The translations under genes and the position numbers were made by a program. From contig OZ244860.1 of the NCBI GenBank assembly GCA_965221035.1, positions 3,720,001-3,784,000 of the forward strand: 64,000 nucleotides of DNA, in the 5' to 3' direction. Shown piece by piece: positions 22,887 through 32,308 of this stretch (position 1 is its first letter; the number at the start of each line of letters is the position of its first letter). Origin of the DNA: UBA6522 sp965221035 (GTDB lineage: Bacteria > Pseudomonadota > Gammaproteobacteria > Steroidobacterales > Rariloculaceae). The notes below the pieces were generated by a model, which saw nothing but the letters and a program-made list of their open reading frames with translations, was not told the DNA's origin and ran no database searches.

Positions 22887-24008
22887 ATGGATTTCATCGA
22901 CCTCAAGACCCAGTATCGGCGACTTCGCGAGCCCGTCAACCGGCGCATCCAGGAGGTACTTGATCACGGCCAGTTCGTCCTGGGTGCCGAGGTGGAGGAA
23001 CTGGAGCTGCGGCTCGCAGGGCTTGTCGGGGCCGGCCATTGCATCTCCGTTTCCAGCGGAACGGATGCGCTGCTGGTCGCATTGATGGCGCTGGACGTGG
23101 GTCCAGGCGACGAAGTGATCACCAGCCCCTTTACCTTCATCGCCACCGCCGAGGTGATCGCGCTGTTGGGAGCGACGCCTGTGTTTGTCGACATCGACCG
23201 GCGCACCTACAACATCGATCCCGAACTCATCGAGCCCGCCATCACGAAGCGAACACGGGCGATCATGCCGGTCTCCCTGTTCGGGCAATGCGCCGATTTC
23301 GACCGGATCAATGGAATCGGCGCTCGGCACGGCGTGGCCATCGTCGAAGACGCCGCCCAGAGCCTCGGCGCGACCTACAAGGACCGACACTCCTGCGGAC
23401 TGAGTACCCTGGCGGCCACCTCCTTCTATCCCTCCAAGCCGCTGGGATGCTATGGCGAAGGCGGCGCCGTGTTTACTGACGATGCTCGACTGGCCCAAGC
23501 GGTCCGCGAGCTGCGCGTACACGGACAGGACCGCGGCTACCATCACGTGCGCGTGGGGATCAACGGCCGCATGGATACACTGCAGGCGGCCATATTGCTC
23601 GCAAAACTCGACATCTTCGCGGACGAGATGAACGCCCGGCAGGAGGTGGCGGGGCGATACGCCGCGCTGATCGAGCGGGCCTTTGCGGATTGCGCGGCGG
23701 AGTTCGCCGTGCGACCGCCATACGTTGAGCCACTCAACCGCTCGGCCTTCGCCCAATACACGGTCCAGGTGCCCGACCGGCCGGCGGTGAGGGAATTCAT
23801 GGCATCCAGGGACATTCCCACCGCCATTCACTATCCGGTGCCCCTGCATCGACAGCCGGCCTATGCGCGGGAGGACGCGGACGAGCGGTTTCCCATCGCA
23901 GAGGAGGTTGCGCAACGGGTACTCAGCCTGCCGATGCATCCCTACTTGGAGGAAGACGATCAGATTCTCGTGGTGACCGCGCTGCGCGATGCCGTGGCGT
24001 GCGCCTGA
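22887..24008 (+). CDS. DegT/DnrJ/EryC1 aminotransferase, WbpE-like
   Basis: 373 residues from MDFIDLKTQYRRLREPVNRR, the start typical of WbpE/WlbC-type sugar aminotransferases; a GGAGG lies 4 bases upstream, and in-frame ATGs at 22863 and 22872 are alternatives. PLP-fold motifs include SVSSGTDALLVALMALDVGP, PVFVDIDRRTYNIDPELIE and IVEDAAQSLGATYK. The Schiff-base Lys is in SFYPSKPLGCYGEGG. WbpE makes UDP-2-acetamido-3-amino sugars from the 3-keto-uronate. With ugd nearby (24418), a role in a UDP-amino-uronic acid for surface glycans is reasonable, although the oxidase and acetyltransferase partners are not in the window. Confidence 0.85.
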   Translation: MDFIDLKTQYRRLREPVNRRIQEVLDHGQFVLGAEVEELELRLAGLVGAGHCISVSSGTDALLVALMALDVGPGDEVITSPFTFIATAEVIALLGATPVFVDIDRRTYNIDPELIEPAITKRTRAIMPVSLFGQCADFDRINGIGARHGVAIVEDAAQSLGATYKDRHSCGLSTLAATSFYPSKPLGCYGEGGAVFTDDARLAQAVRELRVHGQDRGYHHVRVGINGRMDTLQAAILLAKLDIFADEMNARQEVAGRYAALIERAFADCAAEFAVRPPYVEPLNRSAFAQYTVQVPDRPAVREFMASRDIPTAIHYPVPLHRQPAYAREDADERFPIAEEVAQRVLSLPMHPYLEEDDQILVVTALRDAVACA

Positions 24009-24158
24009 CGGCGGGGGACTGACGGCGCAAGATTGACGGTGCAGCCAACGGGGATGGACGGCGCGGGACTGACGGTGCGGCCAGTGGTGGATAGACGGCG
24101 CGACCGGCGGGGGTTGGACGGCGCGCCCGATGGTATAGCAAACCGGCCACGATGTGGT
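24009..24158. repeat. Short degenerate tandem repeats between the aminotransferase and tRNA-Val
   Basis: Two units of about 36 bp (24031-24065 and 24066-24102) share the frame TGACGGTGC-GCCA-GG-GAT-GACGGCGCG, with partial units on either side; the word (A/T)GACGGCGC recurs about six times. There is no coding potential and no dyad structure suggesting a CRISPR. A less regular version of the same GACTG-CGG words continues at 24280-24355 beyond the tRNA. Confidence 0.5.
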
Positions 24159-24233
24159 TGGTGGGCGATGCTGGGATTGAACCAGCGACCTCTCCCGTGT
24201 GAGGGGAGCGCTCTCCCGCTGAGCTAATCGCCC
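24159..24233 (-). tRNA. tRNA-Val (anticodon CAC), 3' CCA encoded
   Basis: Read on the minus strand the cloverleaf is complete. The acceptor GGGCGAT pairs with ATCGCCC, followed by discriminator A and encoded CCA. The D-arm is AGCTCAGCGGGAGAGC. The anticodon stem CTCCC/GGGAG encloses loop CTCACAC with anticodon CAC, which reads GUG valine codons. The T-arm has GTCGCTGGTTCAATCCCAGC. There is no intron and no sign of an integrated element at the 3' end. Confidence 0.95.
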
Positions 24234-24417
24234 GATCAGGGTTTCGTGACACAGCTATTCTCGAACAGTTGGCCAACGGTGGCAAGACTGTGGTCACAGA
24301 CTGCGGTCATAAAGAGTGCGGCCACAAAGACTGCGGCGACAGATGCGTTGACGGATACACCAGGCAAGACAGTTATACTCGTCCAGTTTCCTCTGGCAGC
24401 CCCCTGGGCGGAAATCC

Positions 24418-25761
24418 ATGCAAATCACCATCTACGGTTCCGGTTACGTGGGACTGGTCACCGCCGCGTGCCTTGCGGGGGCCGGCAATCAAACGCTTTG
24501 CGTCGATATCGACAAGGACAAGGTGATGCGCCTTGGACGCGGCGAGTTGCCGATCCACGAGCCGGGTTTGCAGGGCCTGCTGGACCGTGGCCTGGAGTCG
24601 GGCCGCCTGCGGTTCACGACGAACGTTGCCAGCGGGGTGGATTTCGGCCTGTTCCAGTTTATAGCGGTGGGCACGCCGCCGCTTGATGACGGCTCGGCGG
24701 ACCTGCGGCATGTCCTTTCGGTGGCCCGCTCGATCGGTCGGTACATGAACGATTATCGCATCATCGTGGACAAGTCCACGGTGCCGGTCGGTACGGCGGA
24801 CCGGGTCCGTGCCGCGGTTGAACATGAGCGTCTGAAGCGGGGCGTGGACGTGAAATTCGACGTGGTCTCAAACCCGGAATTCCTGAAGGAGGGCAGCGCG
24901 GTCGCAGATTTCAAGAAACCCGACCGGATCATCATCGGGAGCGACGACGCACGCGCGGCGGAGGCGCTCAAGACGCTTTACGAGCCCTTCAACCGCAACC
25001 ATGATCGAGTCATCGTAATGGATCCCCGGTCCGCGGAGCTGACCAAGTACGCGGCCAATGCGATGCTGGCGACCAGAATCAGCTTCATGAACGAGATGGC
25101 GGGGCTCGCGGAACGCCTCGGAGCCGACATCGAAAGCGTAAGGGTGGGCATCGGTTCGGATCCGCGTATCGGCTACGGATACATCTATCCGGGATGCGGC
25201 TACGGAGGGTCGTGTCTGCCCAAGGACGTTGGGGCGTTGTTGTCGTCGTCAGAGCAGGCGGGTTACAGGATGGAGCTGGTGGATGCGGTGCGACGTATCA
25301 ACCAGCGCCAGCGGCGTCTCCTTTTCGACCGGATTTCGACCCATTTCGGCGGGGACCTGGAAGGCCGGGTGATCGCGCTGTGGGGCCTTTCGTTCAAGCC
25401 AAACACCGACGATATGCGGGAAGCCGCGAGCCGGGCGCTGATGGAGGCGCTGTGGGAAGCCGGGTGTACGGTAAACGCCTACGATCCCGTGGCAATGGAC
25501 GCCGCCCGGCGGCTATACCCCGACCAGTCACGCCTGATCTTCTGTGCGAGCGCCGAGGATGCCGTCAAGGGAGCCGACGCCTTGGCCATTACCACGGAGT
25601 GGCGGGAATTCCGCAGTCCCGACATGAGTACGCTGAAGTCCTCGCTGCGCGAGCCGGTGATTTTCGACGGTCGAAATCTGTATGACCCGGAGCAGATGAA
25701 GAAAGACGGGTTTGTGTACTCCTGCGTCGGTCGTGGCACGTTCGTGCGACCGGAGGGGTGA
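24418..25761 (+). CDS. ugd: UDP-glucose 6-dehydrogenase
   Basis: 447 residues. Residues 1-30 are the NAD-binding Rossmann fold (ITIYGSGYVGLVTAACLAGA), followed by FIAVGTPPLDDGSADLRHV, VDKSTVPVGTADRVR and SNPEFLKEGSAVADF. The catalytic Cys is in YPGCGYGGSCLPKD, and the C-terminal domain has LWGLSFKPNTDDMREA. It oxidises UDP-glucose to UDP-glucuronate in two NAD-dependent steps. The start is supported by the exact position of the Rossmann strand. Its place near a WbpE-like aminotransferase suggests supply of UDP-uronic acids for capsule or LPS. The upstream gap 24240-24417 has only irregular repeats and no convincing promoter. Confidence 0.95.
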   Translation: MQITIYGSGYVGLVTAACLAGAGNQTLCVDIDKDKVMRLGRGELPIHEPGLQGLLDRGLESGRLRFTTNVASGVDFGLFQFIAVGTPPLDDGSADLRHVLSVARSIGRYMNDYRIIVDKSTVPVGTADRVRAAVEHERLKRGVDVKFDVVSNPEFLKEGSAVADFKKPDRIIIGSDDARAAEALKTLYEPFNRNHDRVIVMDPRSAELTKYAANAMLATRISFMNEMAGLAERLGADIESVRVGIGSDPRIGYGYIYPGCGYGGSCLPKDVGALLSSSEQAGYRMELVDAVRRINQRQRRLLFDRISTHFGGDLEGRVIALWGLSFKPNTDDMREAASRALMEALWEAGCTVNAYDPVAMDAARRLYPDQSRLIFCASAEDAVKGADALAITTEWREFRSPDMSTLKSSLREPVIFDGRNLYDPEQMKKDGFVYSCVGRGTFVRPEG

Positions 25762-25797
25762 ACGACGAAAAATCGGATCGGATGAGAACGGGCGGGC

Positions 25798-27207
25798 CTA
25801 TTGCGACCGGGCCATACGTGCCTCCACGAACCGAACCGCCTTGGCCAACCGCCGCAGGGACTTGTCGCGGCCGACAAGGGCCAGGGTTTGCCCGATTCCG
25901 GGTGAAGCCGCTTCCCCGGTGACGGCGACACGCAGCGGCTGGGCCACCTTTCCCATCTTCAGTCCCAGTTCGTCCGCGACCGACTCCACCGCGGCCTGGG
26001 TCGTTTCGACAGTCCATTCGTCCAGCGCGCCCAGCCGCTCTCCGAGACGTTCAAGAACCGGCTTCGCCACCCCTCGCAAGTGCTGCTTGGCGGCCTTGGG
26101 AGCATAGGTCTCCGGTTCGTCGTAGATGAACCGGCTTTTCTCGGCCATTTCGACCAGCGTTCGGGCCCGGCTGCGCTGGACTTCCACGATCTCCTCCATG
26201 GGCGGCCCCGATCCGACGTCCGCGCCCTCCAGGAACGCCGCCAGCAGCGGAGCGAGACGCGCGCCGGAGGCGCGTCCGAGCCACTGCTCGTTGACCCAGA
26301 GGAACTTGTCCGGGTCGAAGCTTGCCGCGGACTCGTTGACCCGGTCCAGGCTGAACAACTGAATCATCTCGTCGAGATCGAACAGCTCCTGGTCGCCGTG
26401 GGACCAGCCGAGGCGCACGATGTAGTTGAGGACCGCCTCCGGAAGGTAGCCGGCCGCCCGGTAATCCATCACGCTGACGGCTCCGTGGCGCTTGGACAGC
26501 CGGCTGCCGTCGGACCCCAGGATCATGGGCACGTGCGCATACTCCGGCGGACTCAGCTTCAACGCGGCCAGGATGTTGATTTGCCGGGGAGTATTGTTGA
26601 GATGGTCGTCGCCTCTGACTACGTGGGAGATGCCCATATCCGCATCGTCCACTACAACGGAGAAATTGTAGGTGGGGAACCCATCGGATCGAACGATGAC
26701 CAGATCGTCGAGTTCGGAGTTGTCGAAGACCACTTCCCCGCGGACCAGGTCGCGGACCCGCACCCTTCCCGCAACCGGGGTCTTGAATCGCACCACGGGG
26801 CTTACGCCGGGAACCGCGGTTGTTCGTGACCTGCAGCGGCCGTCATAGCGCGGCTTGAGGCCGCGGGATCGCTGCTCGTCCCGCATCGCCGCGAGGTCAT
26901 CGGGGCTGCAGTAGCAATGATAGGCGAGTCGGGCGTCCAGCAGTTGGTTGGCGATGTTCCTGTAGCGTTCGAGCCGGTCGGTCTGCAGGAAGGGACCCTC
27001 GTCCGCCTCCAGTCCAAGCCACGACATGGCTTCGATGATCTGTTCGATGGACTTGCGTGTGGAGCGTTCCGTGTCGGTGTCTTCGATCCGCAGCACGAAG
27101 GCACCGCCGTGCCGCCTGGCGAGTAGCCAGTTGAACAGCGCGGTCCTGGCTCCACCGATGTGAAGCACTCCGGTGGGGCTGGGAGCGAAGCGTGTGCGCA
27201 AGGTCAT
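25798..27207 (-). CDS. gltX: Glutamyl-tRNA synthetase
   Basis: 469 residues from the ATG at 27207 (MTLRTRFAPSPTGVLHIGGA). It has the class I HIGH element as HIGG, followed by ARTALFNWLLARRHGG, and the KMSKS-like loop LSKRHGAVSVMDYRAAGYLP. The C-terminal anticodon-binding domain starts around residue 330. It charges tRNA-Glu with glutamate in the cytoplasm. Alternative in-frame starts at 27240 and 27303 only add unconserved residues. Whether it discriminates tRNA-Glu from tRNA-Gln cannot be judged from motifs here. Confidence 0.95.
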   Translation of the reverse strand: MTLRTRFAPSPTGVLHIGGARTALFNWLLARRHGGAFVLRIEDTDTERSTRKSIEQIIEAMSWLGLEADEGPFLQTDRLERYRNIANQLLDARLAYHCYCSPDDLAAMRDEQRSRGLKPRYDGRCRSRTTAVPGVSPVVRFKTPVAGRVRVRDLVRGEVVFDNSELDDLVIVRSDGFPTYNFSVVVDDADMGISHVVRGDDHLNNTPRQINILAALKLSPPEYAHVPMILGSDGSRLSKRHGAVSVMDYRAAGYLPEAVLNYIVRLGWSHGDQELFDLDEMIQLFSLDRVNESAASFDPDKFLWVNEQWLGRASGARLAPLLAAFLEGADVGSGPPMEEIVEVQRSRARTLVEMAEKSRFIYDEPETYAPKAAKQHLRGVAKPVLERLGERLGALDEWTVETTQAAVESVADELGLKMGKVAQPLRVAVTGEAASPGIGQTLALVGRDKSLRRLAKAVRFVEARMARSQ

Positions 27208-27326
27208 TCCGGGTGTTGGCGTCCGGTCCCTGAAGATCATGGTGACCGGATTTCGGAATATCATACATTCGGAGTGAGCCGGTTTGGAATCGATCGTGCG
27301 CAAGCGCGAACGGAAGGAGGTTTGTC

Positions 27327-28442
27327 ATGAGGTCAATTCATTCGATCTGTCTGGCCGTTGTCGGTGCCGCGCTTGCGGCCGCGGTGGGCCTTGAGGCCGC
27401 CGCGCAGTCGTCGGAAACAATGAGACAGTGGCAATTCGCGGCGGGCGGGGACGGCTACGAGCTCGTGTTGCGCGAGGTGCCGCGTCCTGTCGCGGGCGCC
27501 GGGGAAGTTCTTGTAAGGGTCCACGCGACGTCGCTCAATCGTCGTGACTGGTTCATTCTCAACTCGACGATTGGCGAAAGCGGACCGGTCTATGCGGGCA
27601 ACGTTCCACTCTCCGACGGCGCAGGGGAGGTGATCGCGGTCGGAACGGGCGTGACGGAGTTCCAGGTTGGCGACCGCGTGGCCGGCACGTTCTTCACCGA
27701 CTGGGTGGGTGGCAAACGCACCGCCGCCGTCCGCCCATCGGCCCGTGGCGCCGGTCCCGGCACCGGCGGCATGTTGTCCGAGATCATCGTCACGACTCCA
27801 AAAGCGCTCGTCCCGATTCCGGAATATCTCAGCTATGAGGAAGCAGCGACGCTGCCCTGCGCAGGGGTCACGGCCTGGAACGGGCTTTTCACGCAGGGCG
27901 ATCTCCAGCCCGACGACTTCGTGCTGCTCGAGGGCACGGGCGGGGTGTCAAGCTTCGGCCTGATCTTCGCCGTCGCCGCCGGGGCAAGGCCGATCATCAC
28001 CAGTTCAAGCAACGACAAACTTGCGCGGGCCCGTGAACTCGGCGCGTTCGGCACCGTGAACTACCGCGAAAACCCCGACTGGCAGGTGGAGGTCCGAGCC
28101 CTGACGGAGGACGCCGGTGTCGATCACGTGCTCGAAATCGGCGGCCGCGACACGCTGAGCAGGGCATTGGAGGCACTGGGTTTCGAAGGCCATGTCGCCT
28201 TGATCGGCGGACTCACCGGTTCGTCGCCGCCGATTCCTGTCGAGGCGCTCATGGGCTGGGGAGCCACCGTGTCCGGCATCTACGTCGGATCAAGGGCCGA
28301 TTTCGAGGCGATGAACGCATTCATGGAAGAGCACCGGATTCGCCCGGTCATCGACCGCGTGTTCAGCTTCGAGCAGGCGCGGGAAGCCTATGACTTCATG
28401 GGCAACGGCAGCTTCATGGGCAAGATCGTCATCCGGCTCTGA
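27327..28442 (+). CDS. Secreted MDR-family NAD(P)-dependent alcohol dehydrogenase/quinone oxidoreductase
   Basis: 371 residues. A GGAGG box seven bases before the ATG at 27327 fixes this start, so the first 27 residues (MRSIHSICLAVVGAALAAAV, then a cleavage site near AAAQSS) are a genuine signal peptide. The rest is a complete medium-chain dehydrogenase/reductase: GEVLVRVHATSLNRRDW, VPLSDGAGEVIAVGTGV, EEAATLPCAGVTAWNGLF, nucleotide site LLEGTGGVSSFGLIFA, and VNYRENPDW. The zinc ligands of alcohol dehydrogenases are mostly missing, closer to the quinone-reductase branch. Export of such an enzyme is unusual. It sits alone, divergent from gltX. Confidence 0.85.
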   Translation: MRSIHSICLAVVGAALAAAVGLEAAAQSSETMRQWQFAAGGDGYELVLREVPRPVAGAGEVLVRVHATSLNRRDWFILNSTIGESGPVYAGNVPLSDGAGEVIAVGTGVTEFQVGDRVAGTFFTDWVGGKRTAAVRPSARGAGPGTGGMLSEIIVTTPKALVPIPEYLSYEEAATLPCAGVTAWNGLFTQGDLQPDDFVLLEGTGGVSSFGLIFAVAAGARPIITSSSNDKLARARELGAFGTVNYRENPDWQVEVRALTEDAGVDHVLEIGGRDTLSRALEALGFEGHVALIGGLTGSSPPIPVEALMGWGATVSGIYVGSRADFEAMNAFMEEHRIRPVIDRVFSFEQAREAYDFMGNGSFMGKIVIRL

Positions 28443-28660
28443 GCTAGCACGGCACCCGGGGGAACTGTGCGGGTGTGACCCGGGCGGCCCCTGCGGCTCA
28501 TCGCCACTAATGCAAATTTTTGTATAAACGGCGGAATGTCGGGGTCCCCAAACGCCAAGTTATAGACTCGAATTCGTCTGGTCGGCAGTCGGGCCAGTTC
28601 CTAACCCTGTTCGCCACCTTGTCAGGTGCTGATGACACGACCCTGCGGGAGCAAGACGAA

Positions 28661-31465
28661 ATGAAAACTCTGGATACGACCAACCCAATTCCGGTCGCCA
28701 CGATAGCCGGATTCACGTTGATCGCCCTGTTGGCGATGGCTGGCAACGCGGTGGCGCAGGAAGATGAAATCACCGAGGCGAACCAGATCGAGGAGGTCGT
28801 GGTGACCGCCACGGCTACCGGCACGGCGATTCGGGGTGTTGCCCCCGTTGGCGCGGCGACATTGAGCATGAGCCAGGAAGACCTGCTCAACACGACCTCT
28901 GTTGACACGACTTCTTTCATACGCGATCTGCCGCAAGGGTCCGGGCTCATGCAGCAGGAAGAGCAGCCGACCGGGCAGGGAGGCGGCAACGTCGGTTACG
29001 CGCAGGGAGTGAATCTTCGCGGCCTCGGTGACAATGCGACGCTTATCCTGTTCGACGGCCATCGCCTGGTCGGGCAGGGCATCACCGCGCAATTCGCGGA
29101 CCCGAACCAGCTTCCCATTTCGGCCATCGAGCGCGTCGAAGTAGTGATGGATGCGGCATCGGCCGTGTACGGTTCGGACGCCATTGCGGGCGTCGTGAAT
29201 TTTGTCCTCAGAGACGATTTCGAGGGTGTCGAGATCAACGCGCGCACCACCAACAGCCTGTATCAGGCCAATGCCGTGGACGTGCTCGGCGGGTTCGGCT
29301 GGGATTCGGGCAACGCGTGGCTCGGCGTCTTGTACGAAGACCGCGGCACCTTCAAGCGCAGCGAGCGGGAATATCTCAGGGAGGACTTGCGCGCATACGG
29401 AGGCAACGATAGTCGCTACGGCGCCACCCGGGGGGTTCCCTATGTGCGCCCCGGAGCGTTGCCCAACATCTATGCCAATGGGACGTTTTACGGTGTGCCG
29501 GCGACCGACGGGCAGATTCCGACAGCAGCGGAAGTGTTGGCGCTCGAGGGCCAGCACACCGTCTCCGATCTGGGAGACGAGCGGGACTACTGGCCGGCGC
29601 GTGAGCGCCTCGCGGTTTCGTTCCGCGCCCGCCAGAACTTCGCCGGCGACCGGGGCCAACTGACGTTGACCGGCGTGTACAGCGAGCGCGACAGCGAAAT
29701 AGTGGAGTTCTCGAACTACGCGGCGGCGACCGTGAGATCCTCAAGCCCGTACTGGATCGACGGGCTGACCAACGCATCCAGCTACCAGATGACGTACAGC
29801 TATTTTCTGAACAACGACGGGGCGGGCGCGGTGGATGTGGCCACGCGGCCGTCCGAACGGGCGTTGAACACGTACCTCGACCTCGTCTACGACATCAACG
29901 ACAACTGGCAGCTGTCCCTGAACTACACGTTGGGCGACAACGAGACTTGCGGGCGTTGCGGCAAGCGCCAGAGCATCAGCCTGCCGGGCGTCGGCTTCAC
30001 CACGTACGCGGATCTTTTCAACCCGTTTGTCCAAGGGCCCCAGGCGGAGTGGTTCGACCTGGTGCACTATGGCACGGTCGACCAGCAAGCGTGGTTTGAA
30101 ATGAACCGCGGGTCGGCCAAGTTCGAAGGCGGAATCTTCGAACTGCCGGGCGGCCAGGCCCGACTCGCGTTTGGTGCGGAATACGAGGGCACGGAGCACA
30201 GGTTCCTCAACCACGGGACCAATGGACGAAGCACCGCCAATCCGCCGGCGTATCAGGTTCTTCGCGACACGAGTTCCGACCGGGACGTGACGGCGGCCTT
30301 CGTGGAGGCATACCTGCCCGTGGCCGACACCGTCACCCTTAATCTGGCGGTGCGAAACGATGACTACAGCGACTTCGGCTCGACGACCAATCCGCGTCTT
30401 GGCGTCAGCTTCGAGCCGACCGAAAGCCTCACGCTGCGCGCCACCGTGGCGGAAGCCTTCCGGGCGCCCACCCTGGTCGAGCGCGACCCCGGCGTGTTGC
30501 AGCAGTTCAGGCGTGCGAATTACAGCAACGACGGGTCTCACGACGTTCCCGTGAGCAATGCCGGGCGGGGCACTACCTACGTGATCTACAAGATCGGCAA
30601 CACCTTGGGCCTGCAGCCGGAAACGGCCGACATGTGGACGGCCGGCTTCGACTTCACTCCAGAAGCGGTAGAAGGGTTGCGGGTGTCGGCGACCTACTAC
30701 AGCGTCGACTACAGCAATCGCATCGAAAGGTTGCCGAACGAGACTTCGGCATTGGCGAATGCACAAAACCGCGCGCTCTACGATCCCTTCATCCAGATTG
30801 CGCCTCAGCCCGACACATGCGTGGCCGGCGACTTCTCCACCTACAATCAGCTGTATCAGGACTTTGTCGATGTCCCCGCCGACCTGCGCGGTTCCGCGGC
30901 CGGCGACTGCGGGCTGGAAGCCATCATCCTGAGCGGCGTGCGCAACACCAGCGCGGTGGTGCAGAGCGGTCTGGATCTTCAGGTGAACTACGACTGGTCC
31001 ACCCCGATTGGCGAGTGGGGAGTGCGATTCAACGGCGCGAAGGTGCTCGGCCTGGAACGCGCCCTGGTGCCGGGCGCCGAAATGGTCGAGCAACTGGACA
31101 GGATCGGATTTCAGAACAGCACCCGCATGAACGGGGGCATCATCCTCAGATCCGGCAACTGGTACGCCAGTGTCGATGCCACCGTGGTCGGCAGCTACGT
31201 CAACGACCTGCCCATCACCGTCGACGGTGTCACCTTGGAACCGAGTCGCGTGCCATCCTGGACCACGCTCGGCGCCAATCTCGCGTACGAGTTTCCGTTT
31301 GGCGAAGGCGGCAACCTTGCGGATGGGTTGCGGGTGGGTTTGTCCGTGGACAACCTGACCGACCGCGATCCGCCGATCGTCCTGAACGATGATCGCGCGG
31401 TGGACTACAACAACCACAATATTTTCGGCCGCATCTGGTCGTTGTCGCTGCAGAAACAATTCTGA
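28661..31465 (+). CDS. TonB-dependent receptor
   Basis: 934 residues from the ATG at 28661 (GGGAG box), which begins a signal peptide ending AMAGNAVAQ. The TonB box region reads IEEVVVTATATG. The plug domain contains NLRGLGDNATLILFDGHRLV, ISAIERVEVVMDAASAVYGS and DAIAGVVNFVLRDDF. The barrel ends in NHNIFGRIWSLSLQKQF with the terminal Phe expected for outer-membrane assembly. It takes up a large or scarce substrate using TonB energy. There is no adjacent TonB-ExbBD or SusD gene. Neighbouring genes suggest an aromatic or polyketide-like compound, but this is only context. Confidence 0.92.
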   Translation: MKTLDTTNPIPVATIAGFTLIALLAMAGNAVAQEDEITEANQIEEVVVTATATGTAIRGVAPVGAATLSMSQEDLLNTTSVDTTSFIRDLPQGSGLMQQEEQPTGQGGGNVGYAQGVNLRGLGDNATLILFDGHRLVGQGITAQFADPNQLPISAIERVEVVMDAASAVYGSDAIAGVVNFVLRDDFEGVEINARTTNSLYQANAVDVLGGFGWDSGNAWLGVLYEDRGTFKRSEREYLREDLRAYGGNDSRYGATRGVPYVRPGALPNIYANGTFYGVPATDGQIPTAAEVLALEGQHTVSDLGDERDYWPARERLAVSFRARQNFAGDRGQLTLTGVYSERDSEIVEFSNYAAATVRSSSPYWIDGLTNASSYQMTYSYFLNNDGAGAVDVATRPSERALNTYLDLVYDINDNWQLSLNYTLGDNETCGRCGKRQSISLPGVGFTTYADLFNPFVQGPQAEWFDLVHYGTVDQQAWFEMNRGSAKFEGGIFELPGGQARLAFGAEYEGTEHRFLNHGTNGRSTANPPAYQVLRDTSSDRDVTAAFVEAYLPVADTVTLNLAVRNDDYSDFGSTTNPRLGVSFEPTESLTLRATVAEAFRAPTLVERDPGVLQQFRRANYSNDGSHDVPVSNAGRGTTYVIYKIGNTLGLQPETADMWTAGFDFTPEAVEGLRVSATYYSVDYSNRIERLPNETSALANAQNRALYDPFIQIAPQPDTCVAGDFSTYNQLYQDFVDVPADLRGSAAGDCGLEAIILSGVRNTSAVVQSGLDLQVNYDWSTPIGEWGVRFNGAKVLGLERALVPGAEMVEQLDRIGFQNSTRMNGGIILRSGNWYASVDATVVGSYVNDLPITVDGVTLEPSRVPSWTTLGANLAYEFPFGEGGNLADGLRVGLSVDNLTDRDPPIVLNDDRAVDYNNHNIFGRIWSLSLQKQF

Positions 31466-31659
31466 TTCGAGCGGCCTGCTGGCAAGCGTGAGCGGTTCCT
31501 TTTGAACGGTCGCTTGCCAGCAGCTTCCACCCGACCGAAAATATCTTCCGGAATCGGTTCAAGGCATGTCTTTCGGCCTGCGGGAAACCTCGTGTTTCCT
31601 GCGGGCTCTTTTCGGATCACGCCTTGTGGCTCGAATTGTCGCAGCAGGGAGGAAGTCGG
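31466..31659. terminator. Intergenic hairpins after the TonB receptor
   Basis: A perfect 13-bp inverted repeat (CTGCTGGCAAGCG at 31476-31488, CGCTTGCCAGCAG at 31511-31523) with a 22-base loop begins 10 bases after the receptor stop. A second hairpin, GGAAAC-CTCGT-GTTTCC at 31583-31599 within imperfect longer arms, is followed by GCGGGCTCTTTTC and looks like a weak intrinsic terminator. No gene is seen in this gap. Confidence 0.5.
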
Positions 31660-32223
31660 ATGCGCGGGCCAGTTCGCAAGTGGCGAAGTTGTACGTGGCA
31701 TTCGTTCGCCGGCATTGCGCCGCTGATCGTGGCGGGCGCATTGGCGGCACAGGACATGCCCGAACCGCCGGAGCTTGAGTTCGCCTTCGAAATCCAGGTG
31801 CAGGTCGCCGACCCTGTTGTCGTGGCGGATCTGCCAAGCGGGCAGAGGCGGCGAATCATCGACATCCTGGGCGGTACAGTCGAGGGGCCGGAAATTCGCG
31901 GAGAGGTATTGCCCGGCGGTGCGGACTGGCAGCTTATCCGCCAATCCGACGGGTTCACGGACATCGACGCCCGCTACACGATCCGGACCGACGACGGCCA
32001 CCTGATTTACGTTTCGAATATCGGGATTCGCCACGCTCCGCCCCAGGTCATGAGCCGGTTGAATGCGGGTGAAGAGGTGGATCAGTCACTGATCTATTTC
32101 CGGGCCATACCGACCTTCGAAACCGAGGCGCCGGGGCTGGATTGGCTGATGAGGCACGTTTTCGTGTCGGCCGGGGAACGCTACCCGAACGGCGTGGTGA
32201 TACGATTCTGGAAGGTGCTGTAG
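31660..32223 (+). CDS. DUF3237 family protein with signal peptide
   Basis: 187 residues. GGGAGGAAG precedes the ATG at 31660. A basic start and hydrophobic run (SFAGIAPLIVAGALAAQ) form a signal peptide. The mature part has the DUF3237 pattern: LEFAFEIQVQVADP, GPEIRGEVLPGGADWQLIR, DIDARYTIRTDDGHLIYVSN, and FETEAPGLDWLMRHVFVSAG. DUF3237 is a small beta-barrel-like fold of unknown activity, frequent in aromatic and terpenoid catabolic clusters. Signal-bearing members are less common. It lies 85 bases before an aromatic-acid-type MFS carrier. Confidence 0.85.
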   Translation: MRGPVRKWRSCTWHSFAGIAPLIVAGALAAQDMPEPPELEFAFEIQVQVADPVVVADLPSGQRRRIIDILGGTVEGPEIRGEVLPGGADWQLIRQSDGFTDIDARYTIRTDDGHLIYVSNIGIRHAPPQVMSRLNAGEEVDQSLIYFRAIPTFETEAPGLDWLMRHVFVSAGERYPNGVVIRFWKVL

Positions 32224-32308
32224 CGCTGGAACCGCTTGAACAGCGGCAAGCGTTGAGTTCCGGTCGCAGCCGGCGCCAACATTCAAAACAACGGACAAGT
32301 GAGGGAAC

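Noticed and set aside
24009..24158. Repeats before tRNA-Val as a possible CRISPR array
   Set aside because: Units differ too much, there are no unique spacers of even length, no dyad, and no cas genes.
24350..24381. TTGACG and TATACT before ugd as a promoter
   Set aside because: The spacing is about 20 bases, too long for a standard promoter.
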